Assembly (NCBI GenBank): GCA_936450465.1
Contig: OW388293.1
Coordinates: 33,361,860-33,425,859, forward strand
DNA from: Gibbula magus
Taxonomy: Eukaryota; Mollusca; Gastropoda; Trochida; Trochidae
Direction: 5' to 3'
Length of the DNA stretch: 64,000 bases
The position numbers were made by a program, and so were the translations under genes. The notes under the pieces were generated by a model that was not told the DNA's origin, made no database searches, and saw nothing but the letters and a program-made list of their open reading frames with translations. Shown here piece by piece: positions 46,990 to 58,859 of the stretch; position 1 is the first letter of the stretch; every line of letters starts with the position of its first letter.

Positions 46990-47304
46990 GGTTGAAAGTA
47001 ACCGAGTTAATATTTTCGATACGAGCACGTATATACATGTGCGCATATATCATTGTTTCACTGTCGCTTCCCTTATATCGTCGCGTGTGACGTCATAAAC
47101 CTTCTGTAGCTTGCGCATTTTACGCAATTTAAAAAGGTAATAAAGAAATTACTACACTCGAAAGTGTGCCATTTCGCTTTTACGTGCAAATTTATGTATA
47201 ACCCTCAGTCCCTCACTCTCGCTCGGGCAATAGGCCTACAGAAATTTACACTCGTTTTGTATGTCATATGACACACTAGCTCGTGTAATAATCTCTATTT
47301 AAAA
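46990..47304. repeat. Foldback-family element, copy 1
   Basis: Shares ACGAGCAC, GTGACGTCAT, CTCACTCTCGCTC, ACACTCGTTT and ATAATCTCTAT blocks in the same order with 50040-50360. Imperfect inverted arms near TACACTCG and CTCGTGTAATAATCTC. Confidence 0.65.
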
Positions 47305-47629
47305 ACTTGCTGTTTTGAAAAAGATACATGAATTTTAGAATAAATTAGTTTTTCGTCCCATCTCTCACACTTTCGTTATCATCACAGTATCAAAGTCACC
47401 AAAATTGTTTTTATTACCTACGGGGGCAATCATATCGGGGTTCATATTTTTCATACGATGCCCTAGGGCAACATATCACTTTGTCATGGTGACGTGACGT
47501 CATAAACAATGATATGACGTCACGTTTCGTATATGACGTTGCGTTCTAAATGCGCGACGACGGGTCGCCAGCCTATGGTTGAAAGTGGATTTTAGTGTGT
47601 TTTCATTAATTTCACGACTTCGGTAATAA

Positions 47630-47792
47630 ACAGAATATTATATTCGTGTCTATGCCATACTATGTTTACAACACTCGTGCCTGAATATCGGTATATCCCT
47701 CGCTCTCGTTCGGGAAATACTAATATTCAGGCACTCGTGTCGTTAACATAGTATGACATAGACACTCATATAATATCCTCTATTTAATAGTA
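47630..47792. repeat. Palindrome of about 160 bp
   Basis: Left arm GTCTATGCCATACTATGTT and right arm with AACATAGTATGACATAGAC, then nested CCTGAATAT/ATATTCAGG arms around TCGCTCTCGTTCGGG. Its outer end CTCTATTTA is shared with neighbouring foldbacks. Confidence 0.8.
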
Positions 47793-47821
47793 AATGAACA
47801 ACATGTATTTGTTTCAGATGT

Positions 47822-47827
47822 TTTATT
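47822..47827 (-). promoter_or_regulatory. Probable AK2 poly(A) signal
   Basis: AATAAA on the minus strand about 108 nt after the AK2 stop codon. Confidence 0.6.
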
Positions 47828-47934
47828 TGCGAACAGATAAATATGTACAATGTCCAAGCCTCTGGTATTACCACATGCAAGATGTTATCCACTAGTTAAT
47901 ACTTCATAATCGAAAGGGTGGAAGGTGGATGAAA

Positions 47935-48092
47935 TTACTTCTTTGCAGCAGCAAGTTCCTTCTCCCTCTTCAGACAGGCCTCCACTCCACGTCTCATCTC
48001 CTGCACGGCATCGTACTCAGTGAGACCGAGACGACGCTTGTTGGACAGGTCGTACACTCCGCCTACACTCTCTGTGTGCTCGCCGTGGATAC
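47935..48092 (-). CDS. AK2 exon 6, C-terminus
   Basis: Residues 301-352: [20 protein letters not shown], ending [11 protein letters not shown] and TAA at 47937-47935. Confidence 0.95.
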
Positions 48093-51000
48093 CTGCATAC
48101 GAGGGCCGTACATTAAGATTATAGGTTTTATCATCATATGAAAGTAAAAAGAATATATGATAGGAAACAAGGATATAACGTGGCAAATTCACTAGCTGCA
48201 TGTACTTTGTTACAGTTTGTTACATGCATGAATGTACATTGGGTGTTTCCATACAGCATTGCTGTTGCTGCTTGTCGATAGAAAATAGTGATTTAAAATC
48301 AATAAAGATTACAACTTTTCTAAAGATTTTTGAAATAAGTCGGTTGGTATTTATTACGGCAATGTTTTGGCAAAATATTTCCACCAAGGCAAGAAACATT
48401 ATGAAGGAATATCATAGGAGGAGAATATAATATATAGACTGCTGCAATGAGTATATACAATTTAAGGCTCTTTATTGTATATAAAGGGGTAGAAACTAAC
48501 CGGAAATGGTCACTAGCCTTTTGGGCTAGTAGCTTTCAGATCTTATTAGCCCAGACAACATTCTTCTCGCCCAGTAACAAGCAGACAGGAGACTTAGAAA
48601 ACAGATGATTAAAGAATGATTTGCTTTACTGCTAATTCAGAAAACTCCTTTAATTTCAAATTAACTCATTTCACTTCAACATTATTATATTCCCATTTAC
48701 TAGTATTGACTAGAATTTTCAAAGAGGGACTGACAGGGGTCAAAATTAACCTTTTCATTGCAGTAGCATTTCTAAAAGTACTAGTCCAGACTTATTCCAG
48801 CTAGCCAAATACATCTCCATGATCATTTCACCTCAAATTTTAACTAGTCTTTCGGACTACCATTTTTTTCACTCTACTAGCCCAGCTTCTTTTTCACTAG
48901 CCATGGGCTAGCGGGCTAGTGCTAGTTTCTATCCCTGATATATAAACACTGCAGCTATTCTCCTGTCAGATCCGTGTATCACTTTGTTAGTATCTACAAG
49001 TGTCTGTTTTCTTTACAAAATGTATCAACTCTTTGAATTGAATATCAAGTACAGAGTTATCTCCCTTTGACCCTGGTGCATCAGGACTGATCGACTATCA
49101 AAATGTTCGATGCACAGAAAGGTGATAAGAGTGGAGAGTTTGCAGCTACATGTTTCGACTGTCTTACCTCTTGGCTGGATGTTCAGACTCTCGCAGAACT
49201 CCTTGAAATCGGGCTGAGCGGCCAGGTTTGGGATCTTCATGTGGACAGATGCACGGAGAGCTGTTCCCAAGTTGCTGGGACAGAAGGTCAGGTAGCCGAG
49301 ACCCGCACGCTTGGCGAATGACAAGCCACTGCTCTCCATTGTTTTGATGGCCTGGATATAATTACAATATTTAGTCAAAGTATGACAATGGTTTTCAAAT
49401 GTTATTCATCATATATAGTTTGAGAGACAACTTTGAAACGATAAAATATAAAACATGAAAACGTAATTTCAGAAAGGATAGACGTGTTCAAGGTATTTTC
49501 TGTGTTTGTTTTCAAGTTTGGATATCGAAATATATGTTCAAAATATAATTTCAACAGCCTATAACATCCTTGATATAACTATGTCGCTAGAGTGACATTG
49601 TGTAGCATATTTAGGTTAACATTAAAATTTAACTATAAATACTTTTACTTTGCACCTGATTTAAGGCTACCTTTACAACCCTGGTCAGAGAATTAACTTA
49701 CAGTGCACAACCTCTTGTATACAGCCGCCAAGTCTCCCCCCTTCTGCATGGAGATGAGACGGAGATGGTCCTCCTCGTTGACCCACACCAGGAAGGTCTT
49801 GTCCTTGTTGTGGAAGATTCCTCTGCCAGTAGGCCAGTTGTTGTAGCCACCTGCATCTCTCAAGAACCTGGAATTTTATAAAATTATTAAATAGTAATAT
49901 AATGTTTATTCTCATATGTACATTCTTTTTTTTACTTGATTTTCCGAAGAGAGAAGAGTGTTTTACTATTGGTGACATTATTTTTCAAATACATTTCATC
50001 GACCTATTTAAGTGAAAACACTGCTACTGCCCCTTTGAAATAGCCGAGTTCGTTCAATACGAGCACATGTGCACTTATCACGTTTATCCAATCATTATCA
50101 CGCAACCAATGTTTCAGCGCGACTTCCCGTATTTCGTCCTCTGTGACGTCATCAAACGATTCATCAAACAAACGTCATCAAAATGACTGGATCTTTTATT
50201 GACAACTTTTACGCGATTCAATTGAAATAGAATGCGTTATGAAACTCACTCGTGCAAATGTATGTATTACCCTCGCTCTCGCTCTGCCAATAAAAAAATC
50301 ACACTCGTTTCGCATAAGTCACATGACACACTTCCTCGGGTATAAATAATCTCTATATGTTATCCGTAGATGGTAATGTAATATTTTTCTTAGAAATTAA
50401 TATATAGAGTGTATACTCTAGCACGTGTGTTCCTCTCATGACGAAACGAGTGTGATATTAGCCGTCGGTCTAGATACGCATCGAAACATACTAGTACATG
50501 CCCGATATTATATACAACACGGTGTGTTTGCCCCCGGATATAGCCATAGTGTGGATAAATATTATATCAACGTGATCAAACGGTACCCAAAGATCTTTTA
50601 CAGTCAAAGACTAAGATCTTTTTAAACAAATCTGATTGATGTAAACGATGTAGTCGATTTAAAATGTAATAACAAGCAGGGATATCATGTCTACTATCCT
50701 TTTCGCCGCTAGCGATTTTGCAAGAACCGAGAAATTCGCCAAGTAGAACAGAGGTTGAAATTCCTACTGGCCTAATTTGATTGTGTCCCTTTATATCGAA
50801 TTACAGAATTATGAAGTTATATATAGATATTAGTTTTAAACCTGTCATCATCCTTGAAGAGGAAGTGGTCCTCAGTGAGCTGTTTCTGGTCCGTCTTGTT
50901 CATGCCCTCCAGTGGGAAGTACTTGCCAGCTAGGTCGCCTGAAAACTGCTCGAAGGCTGCCTTAGTATCTGCCTCCATCTTGACCAAATCCTGGAAAATA

Positions 51001-53047
51001 TGGTAAGTTAAGTTAACAATGGTGACCTCAGGGTGTCAAATAGTCTATTTTGGCGAAGCAACTGTAGTTACCACTTGCTTTAGATCAATAGTATGAGTAG
51101 AAAAACAATAAAAAAAAATTTATCAACTTTTGTTGATATTATATTTGATATCTGAAGAAACTTGGATGACATTTTCTATATAAGCTACGGCAAAGATCTA
51201 TAGCTAGCTATATATCCATGATCAACTGGAAAAATAAAATGAATACATGAAAAACTGAAAACACATGCCCCTGAACAAAGTCAATTATATCGTCGCGACG
51301 CTCAGGCAAAAATCGATTCAAATAACGATGCATTATGGGGTCACGTATTTTCGTTACTCTAGAAAATACATAACTTTGCGTTCTTGTGAATAGACACGTA
51401 GAATTAAAGGTGCGTCCATTGTGTTTCATACAATTTTACTTGGCTTTAAAGGGGCAGTAGCATGTTTTTTGCAAATTTGATTTTTTTAAATTTCCCAATT
51501 ATTTATATTTACTTTAGAGGGTAAAATATCTTATTAGTATTACACAAACCAATTTCCCGTAGTGGTAAAAACAGTGTTGCGTAGAAAGCAAAAATTGCAT
51601 GGCGGCCATTTTATTGTGAACACAATTTATTATTTTGAATGACAAAAAACGATTCCCATGGTTTTACGAACCATGTACACTCATTTTTTAGATTGATTTT
51701 CCGAAGAGGGAAGGGTGTTTTACTGTTGGTGAGATTATTTTTCAATTACATTTTATCGACTTATTTCACGGGAAAAACGTGCTACTGCCCCTTTAATACG
51801 TTCCAACACCATATATACTGTTTACAGTACAAATAAATTAACTCAGCTTGCATATTCATCGCTGAATATATCATACTTACTAGTTTCCAATTAAAATCGA
51901 GTAACATCAATATGCATGTATAGAAACCGAAAGTGCACGTCCCATTTACATGATCATGCACAGTATCACATTATCAACCCAAATTTGTCATTTTGTCTGT
52001 TATAAATAAGATTCCAAAATTACGTTTGACTCACTGGCGCGTCAATATCGATGCATTGTCAGGTTTTCGATCAGAAATCACTACTTTTAACTTCATATCG
52101 TCTATATACCGAGTCCACTATCACCAAAATGGTAGGTTTCGATAGAACTGTCTGTACCTCTCCGTAAAGTAACACCATTTATAACGTTTGGAACATGTGA
52201 CCCCCAACAACACAATGGATGTAATTCATTGTATTTAATGTTCTATTAATATGAGATACTTACGTCTTTAGCAAGGACTGGAGGAAATCCATAGCTGTCG
52301 TGACTTCTGCCAACACGGACACGAGTTGAAACGATATACTCGCCAGATGGGTCAAGATCGCCGAAGCCTAGGTTGTCAATATCCCCCATGGATGGTTCAG
52401 GGTGGTCAAGTTTTTCCACCTTGTGATAATCCTTGATGACCTCATCAAGTACTTCAGCGAAGACGGTGTAGCCATCAGGGTCACAAGCATAGATACCGAC
52501 ACCGCTGTCAGTGTTTTTGCAACCTTTAAAACATAAATTAGAGTTATTTCCCCCTGTACAACGGTCGTGTCCTTGACCTTAGCGATTTTCGCAAGGTTTC
52601 GAAACATGAAGTTCATCAGATTGAGATTGTCGACAGAGATATTATCAAACAAGGAATAACAACCTGATAGTACTAATTGAGGATTAGGGAGTTAAAACTT
52701 AAAAAAAGTGTGAAATGTTTGAGAACTTCAGAAGATGAGGGTGAACTGAGGAAGAACTTAGAAAAACATAGGCTAGGCCTATTTATTTTTCAAATTTGGG
52801 TTTTGCTGTTGCGTTGTTGTTACTAGGGACTACTATTGAAATAGGTCAGTACCTTGGTTTGAAAATACATTCATGCATTTCATAATATAAGGCTTAAGTT
52901 ATTACCTGACTGGATGCATTCTGTCAAAGTTCCACCAAACTTGGTTTTCTTGTCTTTCAAGTTGTTGTAGCGCTCCTCCGTAAGGTGTTTTTTCAACAGA
53001 GATTTGCAGTTAGTGGCGCTTTTCAGCTTGTTCCACAATTCTTCCAT
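47935..53047 (-). CDS. Single-domain arginine kinase (AK2, 6 exons)
   Basis: A second arginine kinase, upstream of AK1 on the same strand. Exons in transcript order: 52906-53047, 52264-52523, 50842-50990, 49702-49867, 49168-49351, 47935-48092. They sum to 1059 nt, that is 352 codons plus stop, the normal length of a single-domain AK. Seen motifs: N-terminal [20 protein letters not shown], specificity loop DSGVGIYA (Asp53), STRVR (Arg115, Arg117), NEEDH (214-218), CPSNLG (Cys263) and GEHT (304-307). All three AK domains in the window share intron positions and phases. Exon 2 is three codons shorter than in AK1. The C-terminus ends AAAKK with no CaaX. A TATA box and two CRE palindromes lie upstream, so this may be the abundant inducible or muscle form (inference). 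Introns hold MITE and foldback copies. Confidence 0.96.
48485..48936. repeat. CTAGCC-rich element with short terminal inverted repeats
   Basis: Ends AGGGGTAGAAACTA (48485) and TAGTTTCTATCCCT (48923-48936), 13 of 14 complementary. Multiple GGCTAGT/ACTAGCC motifs subterminally. Lies in AK2 intron 5. Confidence 0.65.
49168..49351 (-). CDS. AK2 exon 5
   Basis: Residues 240-300 plus one base: [19 protein letters not shown]. One codon longer than in AK1 ([11 protein letters not shown]). Donor GTAAGA. Confidence 0.95.
49702..49867 (-). CDS. AK2 exon 4
   Basis: Residues 184-239: [19 protein letters not shown] and [15 protein letters not shown]. Donor GTAAGT. Confidence 0.95.
49917..50037. repeat. 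Truncated copy of the TTAA MITE (AK2 intron 3)
   Basis: Only the right half is present (TTTTCCGAAGAG... to CTGCTACTGCCCCTTTGAA). The terminal TTAA is mutated to TTGA. Confidence 0.75.
50040..50360. repeat. Foldback-family element, copy 2 (AK2 intron 3)
   Basis: Diverged homologue of 46990-47304 in the same orientation, ending ATAAATAATCTCTATAT. Confidence 0.65.
50842..50990 (-). CDS. AK2 exon 3
   Basis: Residues 135-184: [15 protein letters not shown] to DHFLFKDDD, with YFPLEGM in place of YQPLTGM. Donor GTTTAA. Confidence 0.95.
51446..51796. mobile_element. TTAA-flanked MITE, copy 2 (AK2 intron 2)
   Basis: Same family as 24714-25076, in the opposite relative orientation, with TTAA ends and the same AAAGGGGCAGTAGCA terminus. 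351 bp. Confidence 0.88.
52264..52523 (-). CDS. AK2 exon 2
   Basis: Residues 48-134: [50 protein letters not shown]. Acceptor AAG, donor GTAAGT. Nine bases shorter than the AK1 counterparts, lost between DYHK and the GD motif. Confidence 0.95.
52906..53047 (-). CDS. AK2 exon 1
   Basis: Start ATG 53047-53045; residues 1-47 ([15 protein letters not shown]... to LTECIQS). Donor GTAATA, phase 1. Confidence 0.95.
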
Positions 53048-53166
53048 ACTCAAAGTTAAACTCTAATAAAGAAAACACAAAAAATCAAAAACAAAATCAA
53101 CGAAAAAAAAAGACGTCCGGTGATCTGTGTCCTAACTGACGGTTTGTTGTAACGGTCACTGTTTGG

Positions 53167-53176
53167 CCTTTTATAG
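53167..53176 (-). promoter_or_regulatory. AK2 TATA box
   Basis: CTATAAAAGG on the minus strand, 120 nt upstream of the AK2 ATG. A start site about 30 nt downstream would give a 5' UTR near 90 nt. The start site itself is not visible. Confidence 0.75.
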
Positions 53177-53187
53177 TCACGCGGTCA

Positions 53188-53215
53188 TGACGTCACAATC
53201 ATTTAAATGACGTCA
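53188..53215. promoter_or_regulatory. Twin CRE palindromes upstream of the AK2 TATA box
   Basis: TGACGTCA at 53188-53195 and again at 53208-53215, exactly 20 bp apart (about two helical turns), 12 and 32 bp upstream of the TATA box. This is the full palindromic CREB/ATF site. It suggests cAMP- or stress-responsive control. The same octamer is frequent in nearby repeats, so background must be considered. Confidence 0.6.
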
Positions 53216-55990
53216 AACATCGCGCTGATGAGAACAATCGATTTCGTTTCGTAGACGTTTTGGCCTTGGGCGTACTTGAGACTATCTACTTGGCCTAAAT
53301 AAAAGGGTATTTACATGAATGTTTTTTGGTATCAAATGAGCTAATATAATTTTGATTGTTATGCAAACTGGACAGACTCACAAGTTGAGCTTATGATTTG
53401 CGCATTTTATATAATTATTTCCTGAATTGCATCGTTTCTTAGCTAGTTCACCTTATTGAATATACAAGTACCTACAACTGTCTTTTGGCAATAGTTTGTC
53501 ACAGTGTCCAAAAGTTTGAAGCTTCAATAAAACTAGAAAAAAAACTGTCATTAGTTCACTATTTTTTCTCATTTTGACAAAACGATATAGCGAAATCTGC
53601 GGTCAGCAGTTTGGTTTATATACAGTGACTTTATAATGACTTATGAATACAATGTCTTGATATCTATTTGATATCAGATGGCGAGTTTCTCCGCTATGTA
53701 GGCTGATATAGTCTGTATATTCGTATAATATATTCATCATAAATCAGTTGCATGGGTGCTTAACTGAAGTAATCACGTAAATAAAAATAATTTTGGGGGT
53801 TAATTTCTTAAATCTGAAGTTTTCCAATCTCCTCAAAACGATTATATTTTTTTGCAAATTATAGTATTCAAATGAGCTGTAATCTCAATACGATCGCAAA
53901 AACATAATATATTCTATAGAAATGATATATTTATCTCACTAGCCAGGTAATCATTAGTTAGTTATAATGTGATATTGAAATACATAAATCTAATTTGATT
54001 TAATAGTTTGTTTTCAGTACTTTAATCATGCTTTAAAATCTTACTATTTATACTAGTTAATTGGTTTCAATTGCACTTTTACTATGGCAATGCATATAAA
54101 TGCATCTTCCCGTAGCTATAGTGCTATTATAGTGCTAAAGTTAGAATTACAGGAATAATATGACATGTTCTTAATATCTTCTGTAAATGTCTAATTAGCA
54201 ATGATTGGCCTTCACGTTATCAATACTTCGTAGCACTTAGTTAAGATTGGTTTCGCGGAGAGGCACAACTTTGGTGAAAATGCTCATGCAAAAGGTAAAA
54301 CCATGTCAACTTACATATGTTTGTACCTAACAAGATTCTAAATTTGAAAATTTTGTAAAATGAAATAGAAATTCTGCCTATATAACCATCATATGAAATC
54401 TGATGGAAACACGCGAGTCTTGCGGAAGGTTGTGTCCAGAATTTGAAACAGCCGCAGGTTGCTATTTTAGGATGTGCTACGTCACAGCAACTAGGACAGA
54501 GGACGGTTTTGTTTGACACCTTTTGGTATCAGTCTGGGTTCCAAAGATATGCGCTCAAAATATGCTTTGGTTTGTTACAAAACATACTTATCAATATGAC
54601 TTCAGTATCTTGTTGCACTGTAATCCTAATCATCAATTTATATTTGATAGTCTTGATATTACTAATCTTTCCAGTTTAGCATTTAGTGAAATCTATGAGT
54701 TTATGAGTACATACATAAGCTGAAGAATGACATAAGTAACAGATGCCGTTGAAAACTCATGAACTTTCGTTTTATAAAGTAGCCGAGGTAATGCCAAATA
54801 TCTTCGACAGCCAATCAAATATGACACCACTTTACAAAGAGGGCTATCTTGTATGTACGCCGACTATAATGAAATGTATATACTATTATATAATAATAGT
54901 TATATGATAATACTTTCATTAATAGAAAAATGTAAATTCACTCGGTAGAGCTGAATTTTAAAAGTCATTCAGATCATAGCAAAGGGAATTTTCAATTTTG
55001 ATTGATTGTGGGTGTTGATAATGTTGATTTCTTTTAGGAAATGGAGGAATGATGGAAATGTCAGTTTGAAAAAAAGGAAGTTTAGGCATGATGATAAAGG
55101 ATTACGTAATGAAGACCGATATTTACAAATTTTATTTGCAACGTATTGTATGACAACCTAGGAAATACACTCATTTTGTCACATTTTCATATATTTATTT
55201 TATCCAAAAAAAAAACTTTATTTATTGTAGATATGGCCAACCATAAGCATTTGTGAGATACATTTTAATATGCACAGTTAATGTATATATTTATACAATG
55301 TTCATATTTGTCATTGTGAAGGATAATTTACATATACAATGAGACAAGATTTGGTCTCTATTATCTCCTACATCCCGATTCGCCTACATCCCGACTCGCC
55401 TTTACAAAAACAAAGCTTGCTAATTAAGCTATGACAATGCACCCTACTTGTAATGAGCCCTACCATAGGATGTTTGTTAAGTAGCGATACCAAAACTACG
55501 ATTTTTGATGGAAGACTTAATGATTTTTCAGCACTCGGCGAACGATGTTAAATTTGAAGGACCAGTTAACGTTTAACGTTTTGTGCCTTTTTCGATTCAA
55601 ATGTTGTCTAAGGAAATACTTAATTCATCTGAAGAAAAAACTACTCTCAGTAAAGCGTATTCCACTCTGTTGACCTCACACATACATTTAATAATTTATA
55701 TATTTCCTCGTATTGTCATTCGATGTATTTGTGATGAATGTGTTCTCATTTAGTCAATATGAAAACTTTTATTCGAAAAGTAATGAAATTTGAATTTTCA
55801 AAATTTGACCCCTTCTGTCTTTTTCATTATGTCCAATTTCATAAAACATGGGCCACTGCCGTGACGATCACAGGATACGTTTGCGAAACCCAACCTTTCC
55901 CGTTTTCGAACTACTAGATGAGTCCACTTTGACATCATGGGGGTGATAACAGTTTATCATTGCATAATGAGTAATCAACAGACCATGTCA
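53216..55990. other. AK2 upstream flank, no gene recognised
   Basis: Very AT-rich. Frames near 54.2-54.7 kb on both strands have no recognisable domain. Confidence 0.5.
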
Positions 55991-57027
55991 TGTTGTTTTA
56001 GATTGTAGGCGAATCATCAACTAACTTTATCCTCAAAAGTTCTTTCTTTGTATATATTGTTCTGTAAATAAACTTATATTGAAAATCTAAAAGCTTGCAA
56101 TTATTTGTACATTGCCTATAATAACCAAAAACATCATTCCAAATTAGGTCCTGTTGAAATGTAGTATTCCAATATTCTAGTACTTTTGGGGTGTAAGTGG
56201 TTTTTTTTATCAGTTTGTCATAAAATATCCTTGATCCTTTGCTATTGGAGATCATATCTTTGTGTACATGATTAATGATTAGATGGTTCAAGCCACAAGT
56301 TCTGTTTTCTAATTGCTGTCTCCAGGTCTTTGGAATGTTACATAACAAATGATGATAATCCAAGAAAGTTCCTCTTATTTTATATTTCTGTTTTAAAACT
56401 TCAAAGCTGAAAAAACATTTCCATCATAATGTCTCTGATACATTGGATACCATGATCTAACCAATTCCGAACAATGTAGGAAGATTTAAAGAAATTGTTT
56501 AACCAGAGTGGCTGAGCTAAGATTTGGTCCATTGTCAAAGGCGTGTTTCTTATAAAATAGTCTCCAGGCAAATAAAACATCTCTCCAGTAAGGATTATCA
56601 TTGTCAGATAAGCAATCTACAGCGTTCGAACCAAGAGAGTATATATGGCTTAAAGGAAAGATGTTATTAAAACTGGATTTCTTTTTTAGTTGGCACTTCA
56701 ATGATGATAATTTCAGAGCATTGATGAAACATTCTATGTCAGACATTCTGAGGCATCCATCATCATAAGTCCTACTGATATTTGATCTTTTAATTTTATC
56801 CTTTTTGTTGCTCCAAAGAAAATTATAAATTATTTTATTGAGTTCATCAATGAATGTTTTAGGTGGGTTAGGAAGTGCAGAAATGATGTGTACTAAAGTT
56901 GAGATTGCTAGAGTTTTGATGACAGTGATTTTCCCAATAAGAATCAAATTTCTTCTTCGCCAGCTGGCAAGTAATCTGTTTATATGTTCTAATAAAGCGC
57001 CTTTTTGTGTTAATTACCCATAAGTCT

Positions 57028-57390
57028 TTAAAGGCGCTGTAGCACGTTTTTGGCAAATTTTATTTTTTCAAATTTCCCATTTATAATGATAGTTTATGTC
57101 ATTTATATTTACTTCAAAAGGTAAAACATCATATTACACAAACGAATTATGCGTAGTGGTAATAACGGTATTGCGTATAAAGCAAAAATTGCATGGCGGC
57201 CATTTTATTGTGAACACAATTTATTATTTTGTATGACAAAAACGATTCCCATGGCTTTATGGAACCATGTACACTCATTTTTTAACTTTATTTTCCGAAG
57301 AGGGAAGGGTGTTTTACCATTAGTGACATTATTTTTCAAAAACATTTCATCAACTTATTTCAGCGAAAAAACGTGCTACTGCCCCTTTAA
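57028..57390. mobile_element. TTAA-flanked MITE, copy 3, nested in a LINE
   Basis: Same family; left terminus slightly diverged (AAAGGCGCTGTAGCACG), right end canonical. It interrupts the coding sequence of the L1-like LINE between its LGITLNASL segment and the following INTK segment, so it is younger than that LINE. Confidence 0.9.
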
Positions 57391-57519
57391 GAGAAGCATT
57401 AAGAGTTATCCCTAAAATTTCAAAGTCCCCACTGTGCCAGTCAAAATATAGGTCAATCGCTAAGATGATGTTACTGCCTGTCATTGAACCTATCCATATA
57501 GCTTTTGTTTTGTTTATGT

Positions 57520-57870
57520 TCATTTTAGACCTGATAGTTGATAGAAGATATTGAGTGTTTCATTTGCTGCTTTGAGACTTTTTTCAGACCCATCTAGATA
57601 CAATTGTGCATCATCAGCGTATTGACCAAGTTTTTGTTCTATGTCATTAAGCATTATTCCCTTTATATCAGCATTTGATCTAATCATAATGCCTAATATA
57701 TCCACTTCAAGGATAAATAAATAAGGATAGACTGGATCACCCTGTCCACAGCCCCTTTCCTGATGGGAAAATGATGAAATATGTCCATTTTGTATAACAG
57801 CTGCTGTGTTGTTACCAGTTATGATTTCAATCCATTTAATGATATTAGGTCCAAATCCAAATGCTCTCAT
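57520..57870 (-). pseudogene. LINE A reverse transcriptase core fragment
   Basis: 117-codon open segment with GHISSFSHQERGCGQGDPV and QYADDAQLYLDGSEKS. The two catalytic aspartates of YADD are intact, but it is frame-disconnected from motif A upstream and from SGLKMNINKTK downstream, so no functional enzyme is encoded. Confidence 0.88.
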
Positions 57871-58220
57871 TGTTTGTATTATAAATGGTTGGAGATAGTA
57901 TCAAAGGCTTTTTCAAAGTCAATCAGTAGAAGAAGGCCAGGTTTATTTAATTTTCTAGTTTCAAAGATGATATCATAAAGAAGTCTAATATTTTCACTCA
58001 TACATCTTCCAGGTATGAAACCAGTTTGGTTTTCATGGATAAGAGTATAATGTTAACTTAAGTCTATTTGCTATGCATGTACTTATAATTTTGTAGAGTG
58101 AGTTTAGCAATAAAAAATAGGGCGCCAATTTTTCAAAAGTTTACGCTCTCTATTTTGCTAAGGCAAACAAGTGATTATACCTCTGATCATTGTTTTGCTT
58201 ATTTCATTATTTGCAAAAGT

Positions 58221-58859
58221 TTATTGTTTAAACCTATAAACCCATGGGCCTAGATCTCTCCAAAAGAATTTAAAGAATTCAATAGGGTAGCTATCAATTC
58301 CAGGGCTTTTATCATTCTTCATAGAAAGAACTGCCGTACCAATTTCTTTTAGGCTTATTTCTTTTTCCAGATTGTCAAACTCTTCCTTGTTAATTTTTGG
58401 AATGTCAATATTTAAGTTTAAATTTAAATCAATATCTTTCTCTTCTTCATGATGGTGTATATCTGTACTGTATAGTTTACTGTAAAATTGTTTCAGTTCA
58501 TCCAAGATAGTACTGCCATCTGTAATCAAATCACCATTATCTTTTATGATACTATTGATAAGCTTACTAGTATAGTTCCTATTGTCTAGGTGGCAAACAT
58601 AATTTGTAGGCTTTTCACCTTCTTCGTACCATTTAATTCTTTTTAGGAATTGAGATCGTTTTATGTCTTCTTCATTAAGTTCTTCCAAAAGCTTTTTCTT
58701 TGTTGTTAGTTCTAATAAAGAATTTTCACTTAAATTATTATAATCAATTCTTATATTTTCCTCGAGCGATTGTATTGTATCTTCAAGATCTTTTCTTATT
58801 TTATTCCTATCCTTTTTAATGAATGTAGAAAAACAAATAGTCTTACCTCTTAAATTCAT
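58221..58859 (-). pseudogene. LINE A pre-RT linker fragment
   Basis: 212-residue open segment rich in Lys, Glu and Asn. The SQFLKRIKWYEEGEKPTNYV and MKNDKSPGIDSYPIEFFKFF motifs are the typical linker and start of the RT of L1-like ORF2. Open to its C-terminal WRDLGPWVYRFKQ, where the frame is lost. Confidence 0.85.

Noticed and set aside
54241..54723. Overlapping frames on both strands, one Cys-rich, one hydrophobic
   Set aside because: No family resemblance and no splice context; a decayed LINE end is conceivable but unsupported.
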